Shown: piece after piece, positions 38,514-47,674 of the stretch
How positions within the stretch are numbered: position 1 is the stretch's first letter
How the letters are laid out: every line of letters starts with the position of its first letter
DNA from: Exilibacterium tricleocarpae
Lineage (GTDB): Bacteria > Pseudomonadota > Gammaproteobacteria > Pseudomonadales > Cellvibrionaceae
Length of the DNA stretch: 64,000 nt
NCBI RefSeq assembly: GCF_007004655.1
Contig: NZ_ML660110.1
Coordinates: forward strand, 28,877 to 92,876
Direction of reading: 5' to 3'
Program-made: the position numbers and the translations under genes
The notes under the pieces: generated by a model
Databases searched by the model: none
What the model was told of the DNA's origin: nothing
The model's input: the letters and a program-made list of their open reading frames with translations, nothing else

Positions 38514-38576
38514 GGGGTCGGGGTGCTCGAGTTTTGACCAGGTCTTGCCTGGTCAAAACTCAAGCACCCCGACCCC
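38514..38576. repeat. 29-bp inverted repeat (REP/REPIN-like)
   Basis: Arms 38514-38542 and 38548-38576 pair at 28 of 29 positions around TCTTG. The left arm opens GGGGTCGGGGTGCTCGAG. GGCATGGTGC immediately precedes and TTCGAGG follows, the same flanks as the small palindrome at 32977-33002. There is no T tract, so it is not a canonical terminator, although it lies 70 bases after tgpA and could stop exonucleases or transcription. Confidence 0.85.
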
Positions 38577-38973
38577 TTCGAGGAGCCCTTCGAACAATAA
38601 GCCTTGCACCAAAAAAGAAGCGTCTCAAAACAGTATGTTCCAATCTAGTGCGATTTTCCGGTGTGAGCGCCATTGCGGTGCATTTTATGGCAGGACAGCG
38701 TCGCAATATTTTTTAACTATTTGATTAAAAAAGAAAAAATCTTAGGGCATAAATAGTGCATGGCAGAGCTTTATGGCTTTAAACGCCAAGGGCTACAAAA
38801 ATAATCCCGCCCGCAGGGTGCAATGGTCGTCAAACATGGCGGTGTTGCACCAAAAAGCACACATTCAGTGCAATAAATGAGTGATTCGGCGTTGCTCACA
38901 CCGCATCAGCGAGTGCCTGGGCGGACGCCGGCTACTCGCCGAAAATATCATAACCAACTGAAGGACATCTCAA
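38577..38973 (+). other. Non-coding region upstream of amt, possible nitrogen-control sites
   Basis: No gene is supported here. The region turns AT-rich after 38600 and contains several copies of half-sites resembling NtrC boxes (TGCACC/GGTGCA: near 38604, 38677, 38817 and 38844, the last reading TTGCACCAAAAAGCAC). NtrC control of amt is common in proteobacteria. A clear sigma-54 -24/-12 element with correct spacing was not found, so the regulatory reading is tentative. Confidence 0.35.
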
Positions 38974-40275
38974 GTGACGATAAAATCTTTGCTGCGGTTA
39001 CTTTTACCGCTGGGGTTGGCCGCACCGCAACTGGCGCTGGCCGCCGACGGGATCGACGCGGGCAACACCGCCTGGATACTGACGGCCACAGCCTTGGTAC
39101 TGTTTATGACACTGCCGGGACTGTCGTTGTTTTACGGCGGGCTGGTGCGTTCGAAAAATGTGTTATCTGTGTTGATGCAGTGTTTTGCGATCGCCTGTAT
39201 CGCCTCGCTGCTGTGGCTGGCCGCGGTGTACAGTCTGAGTTTCGGCGAAGGCAATCGCTGGATCGGCGATTTGAGCAAAGCTTTCTTGGCCGGCATCGGT
39301 GAACAGGCTGTGGCGGGGGACATTCCGGAAATTCTGTTCGTTATGTTTCAGCTGACCTTCGCCATTATTACACCGGCGCTGATTGTCGGCGCCTTTGCCG
39401 AACGAGTGAAGTTTTCCTCCCTGTTGACTTTCAGCGCCCTGTGGCTGGTGGCGGTGTATGCGCCGATTTGCCACTGGGTCTGGGGCGGCGGCTGGCTCGG
39501 TGCCATGGGGTTGTTGGATTTTGCCGGCGGCACGGTCGTACATATTACCGCCGGGGTAGCGGCGCTGGTCGCCGCCGTGGTGATCGGCAACCGCAACGGC
39601 TTTCCCACCACTGCCATGCCACCGCATAACATGACCATGACGATAACCGGAGCCGGTATGCTGTGGGTGGGCTGGTTCGGTTTCAATGCCGGCAGTGCCC
39701 TGGCGGCCAATGGCGACGCCGCCATGGCCATGCTGGTCACCCATATTTCCGCGGCGGCGGGCTCGCTGGCCTGGATGGTGGTGGAGTGGCTGAAGTTCGG
39801 TAAACCCAGCGTCCTGGGCATAGTGACCGGGATGGTGGCGGGCCTGGGCACGATTACGCCGGCCTCCGGTTTTGTCGGTCCGGCCGGCGCTCTGGTTATC
39901 GGCTTGAGTGCCGGTTTGGTGTGTTTTTATATGACGCAGTTTATCAAGCGCAAGCTGGTGATTGACGACTCCCTCGATGTGTTTCCGGTGCACGGTGTCG
40001 GCGGTGTGTTAGGTACTTTGCTGGCCGGCGTGTTCGCCTCGACGGAGCTGGGTATTTTCAGCGGCCAGGGCTTTGCCGACGGCATCAACAGTATCGGTGA
40101 ACAGCTCGGTGTACAGGCCATTGGTGTGGTGGCGACGTTTTTCTATACCGCGGTGGTGACCTTTGTGTTGTTGAAACTCACCGGCCTGCTGACCAACGGT
40201 ATCCGCGTATCGGCAGAGGATGAGACCCAGGGGCTGGACCTGGTGCTACACGAGGAATCAGGTTACAAGTATTAA
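38974..40275 (+). CDS. amt: Ammonium transporter Amt
   Basis: The 433-residue protein starts at GTG 38974. A cleavable N-terminal signal (LLRLLLPLGLAAPQLALAAD) precedes eleven predicted helices, as in E. coli AmtB. Conserved Amt features include FYGGLVRSKNVLSVLMQ, GAFAERVKFS, DFAGGTVVHITAGVAAL with the first pore-region histidine, and PPHNMTMTITGAGMLWVGWFGFN. The second twin-histidine segment is FPVHGVGGVLGTLLAG. It conducts ammonia across the inner membrane. No glnK gene is adjacent in the window, which is less usual. A strong terminator follows. Confidence 0.97.
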   Translation: MTIKSLLRLLLPLGLAAPQLALAADGIDAGNTAWILTATALVLFMTLPGLSLFYGGLVRSKNVLSVLMQCFAIACIASLLWLAAVYSLSFGEGNRWIGDLSKAFLAGIGEQAVAGDIPEILFVMFQLTFAIITPALIVGAFAERVKFSSLLTFSALWLVAVYAPICHWVWGGGWLGAMGLLDFAGGTVVHITAGVAALVAAVVIGNRNGFPTTAMPPHNMTMTITGAGMLWVGWFGFNAGSALAANGDAAMAMLVTHISAAAGSLAWMVVEWLKFGKPSVLGIVTGMVAGLGTITPASGFVGPAGALVIGLSAGLVCFYMTQFIKRKLVIDDSLDVFPVHGVGGVLGTLLAGVFASTELGIFSGQGFADGINSIGEQLGVQAIGVVATFFYTAVVTFVLLKLTGLLTNGIRVSAEDETQGLDLVLHEESGYKY

Positions 40276-40297
40276 TCAACTTTTTACGTTCCGTTCA

Positions 40298-40326
40298 AAA
40301 GCTGGCTCCACAGGCCAGCTTTTTTG
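40298..40326 (+). terminator. Rho-independent terminator of amt
   Basis: AAAGCTGGC (40298-40306) pairs with GCCAGCTTT (40314-40322) across a 7-base loop, and the T run continues to 40325. It lies 22 bases after the amt stop codon. Confidence 0.93.
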
Positions 40327-40684
40327 TCTGCGGGTTATGTATTGTGCGGGTGGCCTATTTCCCGGTCATGGCCGTCAGGGGCCGGATTTAGCTATTACAT
40401 AGACAATTTGTCTGGCCAGGGATCGCAAATGCTTGAACTGCACCAGTCCGACCCTTTTATTGACGATTTATTCATTAGGTGGTATTAATATCGCCCGGTA
40501 ATGGACTATGTGTCAGTTACTCCGTTGATGATCCACTGGCCTAGGTAGCAGGGAGGTGCGTAAATCTTGCCGCCGACTCCGCCGCTGAAGTGATGTCTGT
40601 CGATAAGTGATATCTGCAGGTGAATAAACCCGGGCACCCTGTCGTACGGGGTGGCCGGCTCTCCCGGAAGGGAAGGAATGCTAT
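40327..40684 (+). other. Non-coding gap between amt and the VOC lipoprotein gene
   Basis: I see no gene, long palindrome or known regulatory element in these 358 bases. The last bases (GGGAAGGAATGC) provide the ribosome site of the next gene. Confidence 0.6.
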
Positions 40685-41722
40685 ATGCGCAAAATTGCGA
40701 TTGGGCTGCTCGCCGCCCTGTCTCTTGGGGCGTGCACCGGATCACCCGAGCCGGCGGAAACTATCTTTCGCGGCATTAATTATGTCGGTGTGTCGGTCAG
40801 CGATCTCGATAGGTCCAGTGCTTTCTACGGTGATGTGGCAGACCTGCAGCACGTCGAAGACAGCGCGCTCAGCGATGTGTCGGTGATAGATGCCCTGGCG
40901 GGGCGCGAGGGTATCAGGGCGTCGACGCGACTGATGAAAAGCAGCAACGCGCAACTGCGCTTTATGCAGTTTGAAAACCGGTCAGCGGCAGCGAAAGAGG
41001 CGTCGAGGATAGAAGTCTATGGGCCGGGCATCGCCCATCTTTGTTTCCAGGTGGCGCAAAAAACCAAGACCTATGAGCGCTTTCTTGCCGCCGGTGCAAC
41101 GCCGATCGGGGCGCGCGACATGGCCCAGGTAAACCCGGCGCGACCGGTTTACTATGCTTATGTGTACGACGCTGACGAACTGATCGTTGAGATTGAGCAC
41201 GTGGACATTGCCGCGCTCGAGCTCGATACACCGCCCGAGAATGACTACCGTATCCGGCATATCTCGCTGGCGACACCGGATATCGATCGCGCTGTCTCGT
41301 TTTACTCAAGATTGCTGGACCAGAAAAAGCCGCGGCGTGTTGGCAACCTGTTTAGTCTCTCGGGGGACGAGTTCGACAAGGTCTCGGGTCTTCCCGGCAC
41401 GAAGCTTGAGTTTGCCTGGTTCCAGGTTCGAAATCTGGAGCTGGAAATTATTCAATATCACAGCCATCCCACCGAATTGCCGGCTGAGCCGCGCCCGGTG
41501 GATGCCCTGGGCTACAACATGATTGTCTTCGACGTCACCGACCTGGCTGCTGCTCGCGAAAAACTGGTCGCTGCCGGCGGCACCGTTGTCAGCGAGGCCG
41601 AGCCGCTGGACGGCGGGCAGGTGCTGTTTGGCCGCGATCCGGACGGCAATCTGTTGGGCTTTCAGGTCGTCACTGCCGACGCCGTTTTCTCGTCACAAAA
41701 CTTCACCGGTGACGGCACCTGA
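40685..41722 (+). CDS. Lipoprotein with two VOC (glyoxalase/bleomycin-resistance-fold) domains
   Basis: The 345-residue protein begins MRKIAIGLLAALSLGACTG, a lipoprotein signal with lipobox LGAC (Cys near residue 18). It has two VOC modules: one from FRGINYVGVSVSDLDRSSAFY (about residues 28-175) and one from YRIRHISLATPDIDRAVSFYSRLL (about 190-330). The second ends in the classic LFGRDPDGNLLGFQ. VOC enzymes use a divalent metal for isomerase, lyase or dioxygenase chemistry. Here the fold would face the periplasm, which is unusual because most VOC enzymes are cytoplasmic. It is followed after 102 bases by a membrane PQQ dehydrogenase gene, so a shared periplasmic oxidation pathway is plausible but unproven. 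Confidence 0.8.
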   Translation: MRKIAIGLLAALSLGACTGSPEPAETIFRGINYVGVSVSDLDRSSAFYGDVADLQHVEDSALSDVSVIDALAGREGIRASTRLMKSSNAQLRFMQFENRSAAAKEASRIEVYGPGIAHLCFQVAQKTKTYERFLAAGATPIGARDMAQVNPARPVYYAYVYDADELIVEIEHVDIAALELDTPPENDYRIRHISLATPDIDRAVSFYSRLLDQKKPRRVGNLFSLSGDEFDKVSGLPGTKLEFAWFQVRNLELEIIQYHSHPTELPAEPRPVDALGYNMIVFDVTDLAAAREKLVAAGGTVVSEAEPLDGGQVLFGRDPDGNLLGFQVVTADAVFSSQNFTGDGT

Positions 41723-41824
41723 AAGTAAACGTCGGGAGGTTTGTCCGGTGGTGCCATCGCCAGCGTGGATAGCCTCCCTATCCGGCACTGAAAATCAATA
41801 ATCTGTTCGTGATGCGATAGCGGT

Positions 41825-44308
41825 ATGCGCAACGCAGCGGAGTGCAGCGGAGTCAAAAAAAGCGCCATGTTTGCTCGCATTGCCCATTGGACCTTTATCG
41901 TCTTTTTGTCGTTAGTCGGGCTGTACCTGACGCTGCTCGGTGGCTTTCTCGTTTATAAAGGCGGGAGTCTTTACTACGTCACTGCCGGTATTGCGACACT
42001 TGTGGTGGCGATAATGATGGTCCGGCGCAACGTGCTGGCGCCGCGCGTCTATGGCGGTATTATCGCTGTGACGATCGTCTGGGCGCTATTTGAATCTGAC
42101 CTTTACCTGTTGGCGCTGCTGCCCCGCCTGGCCATGTGGATCGGTCTTGCCCTGTGGTTCCTGACACCCTGGTATCAAGCCACACTAAAAGCGCGTTACG
42201 GTGCTGAGGTGCCGGCGACAAAACCCTGGTTCGTGATTCCGGGCCTTGCCGCGCTCGCCGTTTTGCTGATTGCCGCCGGTCAAGGCTATACGCAAAATGG
42301 CACCGGCACCGTGCGGCCGATTGCAGAGGCGACCGCGACCGGGGATTGGCGCCACTACGGCAATACCGCGGGCGGCACCCGCTTTGCCGAAATCGATCAG
42401 ATCAACACCGAGACGGTGGCCAAGCTGAAAGAAGTGTGGCGTTACCGCACCGGTGTTGAAGACGATTTCAAGATGACACCCCTGCAGGTAAATGGCCTGT
42501 TGTATATCTGCGGCGCGCGTAACATTTTGATTGCCGTCGACAGTGACAGCGGCGAAGAAGTCTGGCGCCATGATCCGCAGGCAAAACCGCCAGGCACGCA
42601 TCAGTACGCGCGCACCTGTCGCGGTATCAGCTATCACGAGGCACCGGCCGATTACACAGGGCAATGCCCGAAACGTATTGTTACCGGCACCATCGATGCG
42701 CGGCTGATAGCCGTCGATGCCATGACGGGTGAGCGCTGCAGTGATTTCGGTGCTGGCGGCGCCGTTAACCTGCGCAAGGGCATGGGCGAGCACAACGCGA
42801 ACCAGTATTATGTGACATCGCCGCCGCTGGTTGCCGATGATGTGCTGGTGGTCGGTGGCTTGGTGCTGGATTCCCAGGACCTCGGCATGCCGTCGGGGGT
42901 CGTGCGCGCGTTTGACGCCTTGACCGGCAGTTTCGTCTGGGCCTGGGATCTCGGTAATCCCGGCGAGTATGGCGAGCCCGGGCCGGGGGAGGAATACACC
43001 CGCGGCACACCCAACGTCTGGTCGGTCATGAGTTACGATGCCGAACTGGACCTTATTTATGCGCCGACCGGCAACGCGCCGCCCGATTACTACGGTGGTG
43101 AACGGCGACCCCTCGATGATGAATGGTCTTCATCGGTCGTGGCCATCGATGCCGCGACAGGTGAGCCGCGCTGGAAGTATCAGACCGTGCACCATGATAT
43201 CTGGGACTATGATGTGCCTGCTCAGCCGGTACTCGTCGATGTCGAGCGCGATGGGGAGCGGGTGCCGTCGGTGGCCGTGCCGACAAAAATGGGTGCTATC
43301 TTTTTGCTTGACCGGCGCGACGGAACCCCTGTCTATCCCATTGAGGAGCGCGCCGCTCCCCAAGACCCCGCGGTCGGTGATTATCTTGCGCCGACGCAGC
43401 CGTTTTCACCACTGCCCAATTTTCATCCCTATCTGCATGAGAAAGATATGTGGGGCCTGACCCCGCTCGACCAGCTTTTGTGTCGGGTCGAATACAAACT
43501 GTTGCGTTACGAGGGATTGTTTACGCCGCCGACACCAGCAGGCAGTCTGCAGTTTCCGGCCAATTTCGGTGGCTTTAACTGGGGCAGCGTTTCTGTGGAT
43601 GCCGACAACGGTCTATTGGTCGCCGCCCCGATGTTGTTGGCCAACCGGCTTATGCTGGTGACGCCGGAGCAGGTGGCCGCTGCGGGACCGCGTGCCGCCA
43701 TGCTGCTTGGTGCCGATCACCCCGCCGTGCGGATGGACCCGGATGCGCCGGTGCCGCCGGCGCGCGACCCCGATCCGAACGATCCCTATGATCATGTGCG
43801 CATTCGCTACTACGGACTGACGCTGCCGTTTATGTCGCGCTTTGGTACGCAGGTGCCGTGCTTTGAGCCGCCCTGGTCACAGATTGCGGTTATCGATCTC
43901 AACACGAATGAACTGCTCTGGCGGCGTCCGGTCGGCAGTATGAAGGACTCGGGGCCATTTGGCCTTCGCAGTGGCTTGCCTTTCCAGGTGGGTGTCGCCA
44001 TACGGGCCGGGACGCTGACCACCCGCGGTGGCTTGACCTTTATCGCTTCAACCATGGACCGCACGGTGCGCGCTTTTGACCTGCGCACCGGCGCGGTGAA
44101 ATGGTCCGCTGAGTTACCGGGCAGCGGCCAGGCGACGCCGATGACCTATCTGTCGGAAGCAACCGGCAGGCAACACCTTATCGTCACGGTGCCTAACCCC
44201 AGTTGGCGTTACCCCCGGGACCCGAGCACAGGCACCTACACGGATTCCAGGAGTGTTCGCGATGGCAAAGGCGGTTATGTGATTGCCTATGCACTGGAGA
44301 GTGAGTGA
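41825..44308 (+). CDS. Membrane-bound PQQ-dependent dehydrogenase (glucose/quinate/shikimate family)
   Basis: The protein has 827 residues from ATG 41825; ATG 41867 (MFARIAHWTFIVFL) is an equally likely start. About five membrane helices (residues 15-150) anchor it as in glucose dehydrogenase Gcd and quinate dehydrogenase QuiA. The periplasmic eight-bladed PQQ propeller begins GDWRHYGNTAGGTRFAEIDQ. It contains RTCRGISYHE, the VHHDIWDYDVPAQPVL motif, PTKMGAIFLLDRRDG, and FNWGSVSVD, as in the family. It passes electrons to ubiquinone. The substrate cannot be decided; no PQQ synthesis genes are in the window. Confidence 0.9.
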   Translation: MRNAAECSGVKKSAMFARIAHWTFIVFLSLVGLYLTLLGGFLVYKGGSLYYVTAGIATLVVAIMMVRRNVLAPRVYGGIIAVTIVWALFESDLYLLALLPRLAMWIGLALWFLTPWYQATLKARYGAEVPATKPWFVIPGLAALAVLLIAAGQGYTQNGTGTVRPIAEATATGDWRHYGNTAGGTRFAEIDQINTETVAKLKEVWRYRTGVEDDFKMTPLQVNGLLYICGARNILIAVDSDSGEEVWRHDPQAKPPGTHQYARTCRGISYHEAPADYTGQCPKRIVTGTIDARLIAVDAMTGERCSDFGAGGAVNLRKGMGEHNANQYYVTSPPLVADDVLVVGGLVLDSQDLGMPSGVVRAFDALTGSFVWAWDLGNPGEYGEPGPGEEYTRGTPNVWSVMSYDAELDLIYAPTGNAPPDYYGGERRPLDDEWSSSVVAIDAATGEPRWKYQTVHHDIWDYDVPAQPVLVDVERDGERVPSVAVPTKMGAIFLLDRRDGTPVYPIEERAAPQDPAVGDYLAPTQPFSPLPNFHPYLHEKDMWGLTPLDQLLCRVEYKLLRYEGLFTPPTPAGSLQFPANFGGFNWGSVSVDADNGLLVAAPMLLANRLMLVTPEQVAAAGPRAAMLLGADHPAVRMDPDAPVPPARDPDPNDPYDHVRIRYYGLTLPFMSRFGTQVPCFEPPWSQIAVIDLNTNELLWRRPVGSMKDSGPFGLRSGLPFQVGVAIRAGTLTTRGGLTFIASTMDRTVRAFDLRTGAVKWSAELPGSGQATPMTYLSEATGRQHLIVTVPNPSWRYPRDPSTGTYTDSRSVRDGKGGYVIAYALESE

Positions 44309-44410
44309 GTTGTTGTTGACGGAAACCTGGGTCTCTTAAATTACCCGGCACTTCGTCACACCTGATATCGATTTTATTTTATCAAAGCCCAAAAACTTTA
44401 GGGCCTAGAC

Positions 44411-45316
44411 TTATAGGTTTCTACTGAAGGCGATAAGCGCAGCCGTAACCGCTACATTTAAGGATTCCACCTCATTGCTCATTGGAATCCTCAGTTTCTT
44501 GTCCGCCAGGCTGAAAATGGTATCACTGACACCCTCAGACTCATTTCCCAGGACGTAGACAATCGGGCCCTTTGGTTTGTATTCAAAAAGCGATTCTGTC
44601 GCCTGTGATGACAGGGCGCAAACGGAAAACCCATGACCTTTGAAAGCTTGCAGGGCATCTTTTAGCTTTTCACAGGAAAGTATCGGGGCCTTGAACAGAG
44701 TTCCTGCACTGGCCTTTATGACCAAAGATGAGGATATGGTCGCGCATCCTTTCTGCGGGATAAGAATGCCATCGATATCGCCCGCGCACGCCGATCTTAT
44801 GATCATGCCCAGGTTTTGTGGATTGTGAATGCTGCACAGGGCCAACACTCGTGGCGGATGGCCGGGTGCGCTACTATCCCGACGGGGTATTGCTGGCGAT
44901 TCTTTTTTTAGTCGCAGGTTGGCAATCGGGTGCTGCGCCATTGGCTCGCAAAGTCGTGCGGGCAATTGCTGCAAAAAATCCGCATAGGACTGATAGTGGC
45001 GGCAGTGTAGATCGGCGGCCACGCCCTGGTCCTGGCGACTGTTTTTGGAAATCCTCGCCAAGGCCTGGCGGCTGTGGTATACCACTTCGGCGCCCCGCTG
45101 CTCGGCCAGCGCCCTGATCTCATCCAGAATGGGAGCCGGCCGATTACTGTCGGCCAGATGTAACCGGTACAACTTGACATCCGGCGTCTGCAGAGCTTCC
45201 ATAACGGGTTTGCGGCCGTAAACCGTGAGCAGTTGATCAAAAAAACGCTTCTTGGCCAAGTAGGTATCTGAATCCGGTAGATGGGTATCGGAATCCGGTT
45301 CTGGAGGCTTCGGCAT
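44411..45316 (-). CDS. TrmH/SpoU-family RNA 2'-O-methyltransferase
   Basis: The 301-residue protein has an N-terminal substrate-binding domain (LLTVYGRKPVMEALQTPDVKLYRLHL, about residues 28-53). The C-terminal SPOUT knot has the three SpoU motifs: NPQNLGMIIRSACAGDIDGIL, IVYVLGNESEGVS and IPMSNEVESLNVAVTAALIAF. It resembles RlmB/TrmH-like enzymes, but the low-complexity middle (about 125-155) and the exact target RNA are unclear. The N-terminus carries a short duplication (PDSDTHLPDSDTYL) due to a direct repeat at about 45264-45300. It is divergent from the DksA-like gene. Confidence 0.9.
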   Translation of the reverse strand: MPKPPEPDSDTHLPDSDTYLAKKRFFDQLLTVYGRKPVMEALQTPDVKLYRLHLADSNRPAPILDEIRALAEQRGAEVVYHSRQALARISKNSRQDQGVAADLHCRHYQSYADFLQQLPARLCEPMAQHPIANLRLKKESPAIPRRDSSAPGHPPRVLALCSIHNPQNLGMIIRSACAGDIDGILIPQKGCATISSSLVIKASAGTLFKAPILSCEKLKDALQAFKGHGFSVCALSSQATESLFEYKPKGPIVYVLGNESEGVSDTIFSLADKKLRIPMSNEVESLNVAVTAALIAFSRNL

Positions 45317-45386
45317 ACTCTGATGTCTCGCTGGGGCGGTTCCATTATAAGGGTGTGTTTATGCGTTGTCTTGCATTTGACCGGCT

Positions 45387-45749
45387 ATGGCCGCGCTGAC
45401 CGACGGGCAGCGCGACCAGTTGCGCGAACAATTGCTCAATTTGCGCGAGGAGATAACGCGCCTGCTGGCGCTGAGCGATGCCTCCGCCGCCACGGTTACC
45501 CTGGACCAGACCAAGGTGGGGCGCCTGTCGCGTATGGATGCCCTGCAGCAACAGGCTATGGCCCGTGCCAATCGCGCCGGCTACCGGCGCCGTCTGACAC
45601 AGGTTGAGGCGGCGTTGAAGGCTTTTGCGGCGGGGGATTACGGTTACTGCGAGGCCTGCGGCGAGACTATTCCCTACGCGCGTTTGCAGATCAGGCCCGA
45701 GAGCGATCTGTGTGTAACCTGTCAGGCAGCGGATGAACAAGACGATTGA
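45387..45749 (+). CDS. TraR/DksA-type C4 zinc-finger protein
   Basis: The 120-residue protein has an N-terminal helical hairpin (LTDGQRDQLREQLLNLREEITRLLAL and QQQAMARANRAGYRRRLTQVEAALKAF) and a C-terminal zinc finger YCEACGETIPYARLQIRP...CVTC (about residues 88-113). DksA relatives enter the RNA polymerase secondary channel or bind polymerase to modulate initiation. The hairpin tip lacks the usual DxxDxA pattern of DksA, so it is a paralogue. No good ribosome site precedes ATG 45387. Its stop codon lies in a 13-bp tandem repeat. Confidence 0.85.
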   Translation: MAALTDGQRDQLREQLLNLREEITRLLALSDASAATVTLDQTKVGRLSRMDALQQQAMARANRAGYRRRLTQVEAALKAFAAGDYGYCEACGETIPYARLQIRPESDLCVTCQAADEQDD

Positions 45750-45770
45750 ACAAGACGATTGAACAAGACG
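45735..45770 (+). repeat. 13-bp tandem repeat over a stop codon
   Basis: GAACAAGACGATT occurs at 45735-45747 and 45748-45760, with a third copy truncated at 45770. The first unit junction forms the TGA stop of the DksA-like gene (45747-45749). Confidence 0.9.
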
Positions 45771-45840
45771 GCTACAGCAAAAACCGGGAACTAAACGACA
45801 GAACCAAACGACCACACTAAACAATAGCGTAAGGTAAGGT

Positions 45841-47586
45841 ATGAAAAAAATATGGGTAACGGCTTTGTGCGCAGCGGCGCTGGGACTGGGGGGGTGCGAG
45901 CGGCAAAGTGGCCAGGAGCATAGTGGCCAGGAGCATAGTGGCGAGGGGGTCACCGGGTCAGTGCAACCGGAACAGGCGGCGGCGCAACCCCGATCGACGA
46001 CGGTGCAACTTAACCAGGCGGCGCTGGCTCAATTCGAGCAGGATTTACACCGCCACACGGCGGTGCTGTCGGCGGATGAGTTTGAGGGCAGGGCGCCGGC
46101 TACGCCCGGTGGGGAGAAAACCATCAATTACCTGCAACAGGAATTCGCTGCCTTGGGCCTCGAACCGGGCAATGGCGATTCGTATTTCCAGCGCGTGCCG
46201 GTGGCGGAGATTACCACCGATCCTACGGCTCAGTTACGCATAAAAGCGGAGGGCTACACGGCGGACCTGGCGTACGGTACCGAGATGGTGGTGTTTACCC
46301 AGCAGCAGAAAGAACGTATCGCCATCGAGGACAGTGAGTTGGTGTTTGTCGGCTACGGCATCAATGCGCCGGAGCGGGACTGGAATGACTACGCCGGCAT
46401 CGACGTTGCCGGCAAAACCGTGGTGATACTTGTCAACGACCCCGGTTTCATCACCCAGGACCCGGCGCATTTCACCGGCAATGCCATGACTTACTACGGT
46501 CGCTGGACTTACAAGTACGAGGAAGCGGCTCGCCAGGGCGCGGCGGCGGCCCTGGTTATTCACGACACGGCGCCGGCCGCTTATCCCTGGGAAGTGGTGC
46601 CCAACAGTTGGTCGGGCCCGCAGATTCACCTGCAGCGGGCGGACAAAGGTGAGTCGAAGCTGCCGGTCGAGGCCTGGATTCACCTGCAGCCCGCCACCGA
46701 ATTGTTACGCGCCGCGGGGCTCGACTACGACACCCTCAAGCGCGAGGCGGCGCAGCCGGGTTTCAAGGCGATACCGCTGAACGCCGCAGCATCCTTTAGT
46801 TTGCAAAACAGCATCCGCTACGTCGAGTCGCGCAATGTCATTGCCAAGATCAGCGGCAGCGAGCGGGCGGACGAGGTGGTGATCTATATGGCGCACTGGG
46901 ATCATCTCGGCCGCGACACCAGTCTCGAGGGCGATCAGATCTACAACGGCGCCGTAGACAATGCCACGGGCACCGCGGCATTGCTGGCCCTGGGCCGGGT
47001 GTTCAAGGCGGCGCCGCCGCAACGCACGGTGATGTTTATGGCGGTGACGGCGGAAGAGTCCGGCCTGCTCGGCTCCAAGTTCTATGGCGAAAACCCGATA
47101 TATCCGCACAACAAAACCGTGGGTGCCATCAATATCGATGCCATGGGGTCGATCGGTCCGGTCAGGGATGTGACGGTAATCGGCCATGGTTTTAACCAGT
47201 TGCAGGATTACCTCGCGCGACACGCGCAAAAGCAGGGCCGTTATATCGTGCCGGACCAGAACGCGGAAAAGGGTTTCTACTACCGCTCCGACCACTTCAG
47301 TCTCGCCAAGCACGGGGTGCCGGCGCTCTATGCGGAAGGGGGTCACGACTCGGTTGCCCACGGCAAGGAGTGGGGTAAACAGCAGCAGGACGACTACACC
47401 GCAAACCGCTACCACAAGCCCGGTGATGAATACCACGAGGAGATGGATTTAAGCGGCGCGGCGCAGGACCTGGAACTCTATTTCTATATAGGCAGCGACC
47501 TTGCCAATAGCAACGACTGGCCGGGGTGGAATGCGGGGAGTGAATTCAAACTGATCAGGGAGAAGTCGCGAGCCGAGTTGAAGTGA
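45841..47586 (+). CDS. M28-family metallopeptidase lipoprotein
   Basis: The 581-residue protein has a lipoprotein signal (MKKIWVTALCAAALGLGGCE, Cys19). A Gly/Glu/His/Ser repeat tail (SGQEHSGQEHSGE) follows, then a PA-like insert (LVFVGYGINAPERDWNDYAGID, about residues 160-290). The M28 co-catalytic zinc site is complete: His in AHWDHLGRD, Asp in GAVDNATGTAAL, Glu in TAEESGLLGS, Asp in NIDAMG and a late His in GGHDSVAHG. These enzymes are aminopeptidases or carboxypeptidases acting outside the inner membrane. It follows the DksA-like gene by 91 bases, of which the first part is repeats. Confidence 0.92.
   Translation: MKKIWVTALCAAALGLGGCERQSGQEHSGQEHSGEGVTGSVQPEQAAAQPRSTTVQLNQAALAQFEQDLHRHTAVLSADEFEGRAPATPGGEKTINYLQQEFAALGLEPGNGDSYFQRVPVAEITTDPTAQLRIKAEGYTADLAYGTEMVVFTQQQKERIAIEDSELVFVGYGINAPERDWNDYAGIDVAGKTVVILVNDPGFITQDPAHFTGNAMTYYGRWTYKYEEAARQGAAAALVIHDTAPAAYPWEVVPNSWSGPQIHLQRADKGESKLPVEAWIHLQPATELLRAAGLDYDTLKREAAQPGFKAIPLNAAASFSLQNSIRYVESRNVIAKISGSERADEVVIYMAHWDHLGRDTSLEGDQIYNGAVDNATGTAALLALGRVFKAAPPQRTVMFMAVTAEESGLLGSKFYGENPIYPHNKTVGAINIDAMGSIGPVRDVTVIGHGFNQLQDYLARHAQKQGRYIVPDQNAEKGFYYRSDHFSLAKHGVPALYAEGGHDSVAHGKEWGKQQQDDYTANRYHKPGDEYHEEMDLSGAAQDLELYFYIGSDLANSNDWPGWNAGSEFKLIREKSRAELK
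45907..45945 (+). repeat. 15-bp in-frame tandem repeat in the M28 gene
   Basis: AGTGGCCAGGAGCAT occurs twice (45907-45921, 45922-45936) with a partial third copy. It encodes a repeated Ser-Gly-Gln-Glu-His just after the lipidated cysteine, so length change would alter only the tether. Confidence 0.9.
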
Positions 47587-47674
47587 TGTAAAGCTGTCGC
47601 TGCAGATAAAGTGGTAGCCGGTAAAAATCCTGGCCGACAGCTCTTTTTCATCGTCATCACCAGGGTCGATACCC

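Noticed and set aside
38577..38973. Sigma-54 promoter for amt
   Set aside because: TGGC and TTGC words occur (for example TGGCGGTGTTGC near 38838), but the spacing is too short for a -24/-12 element.
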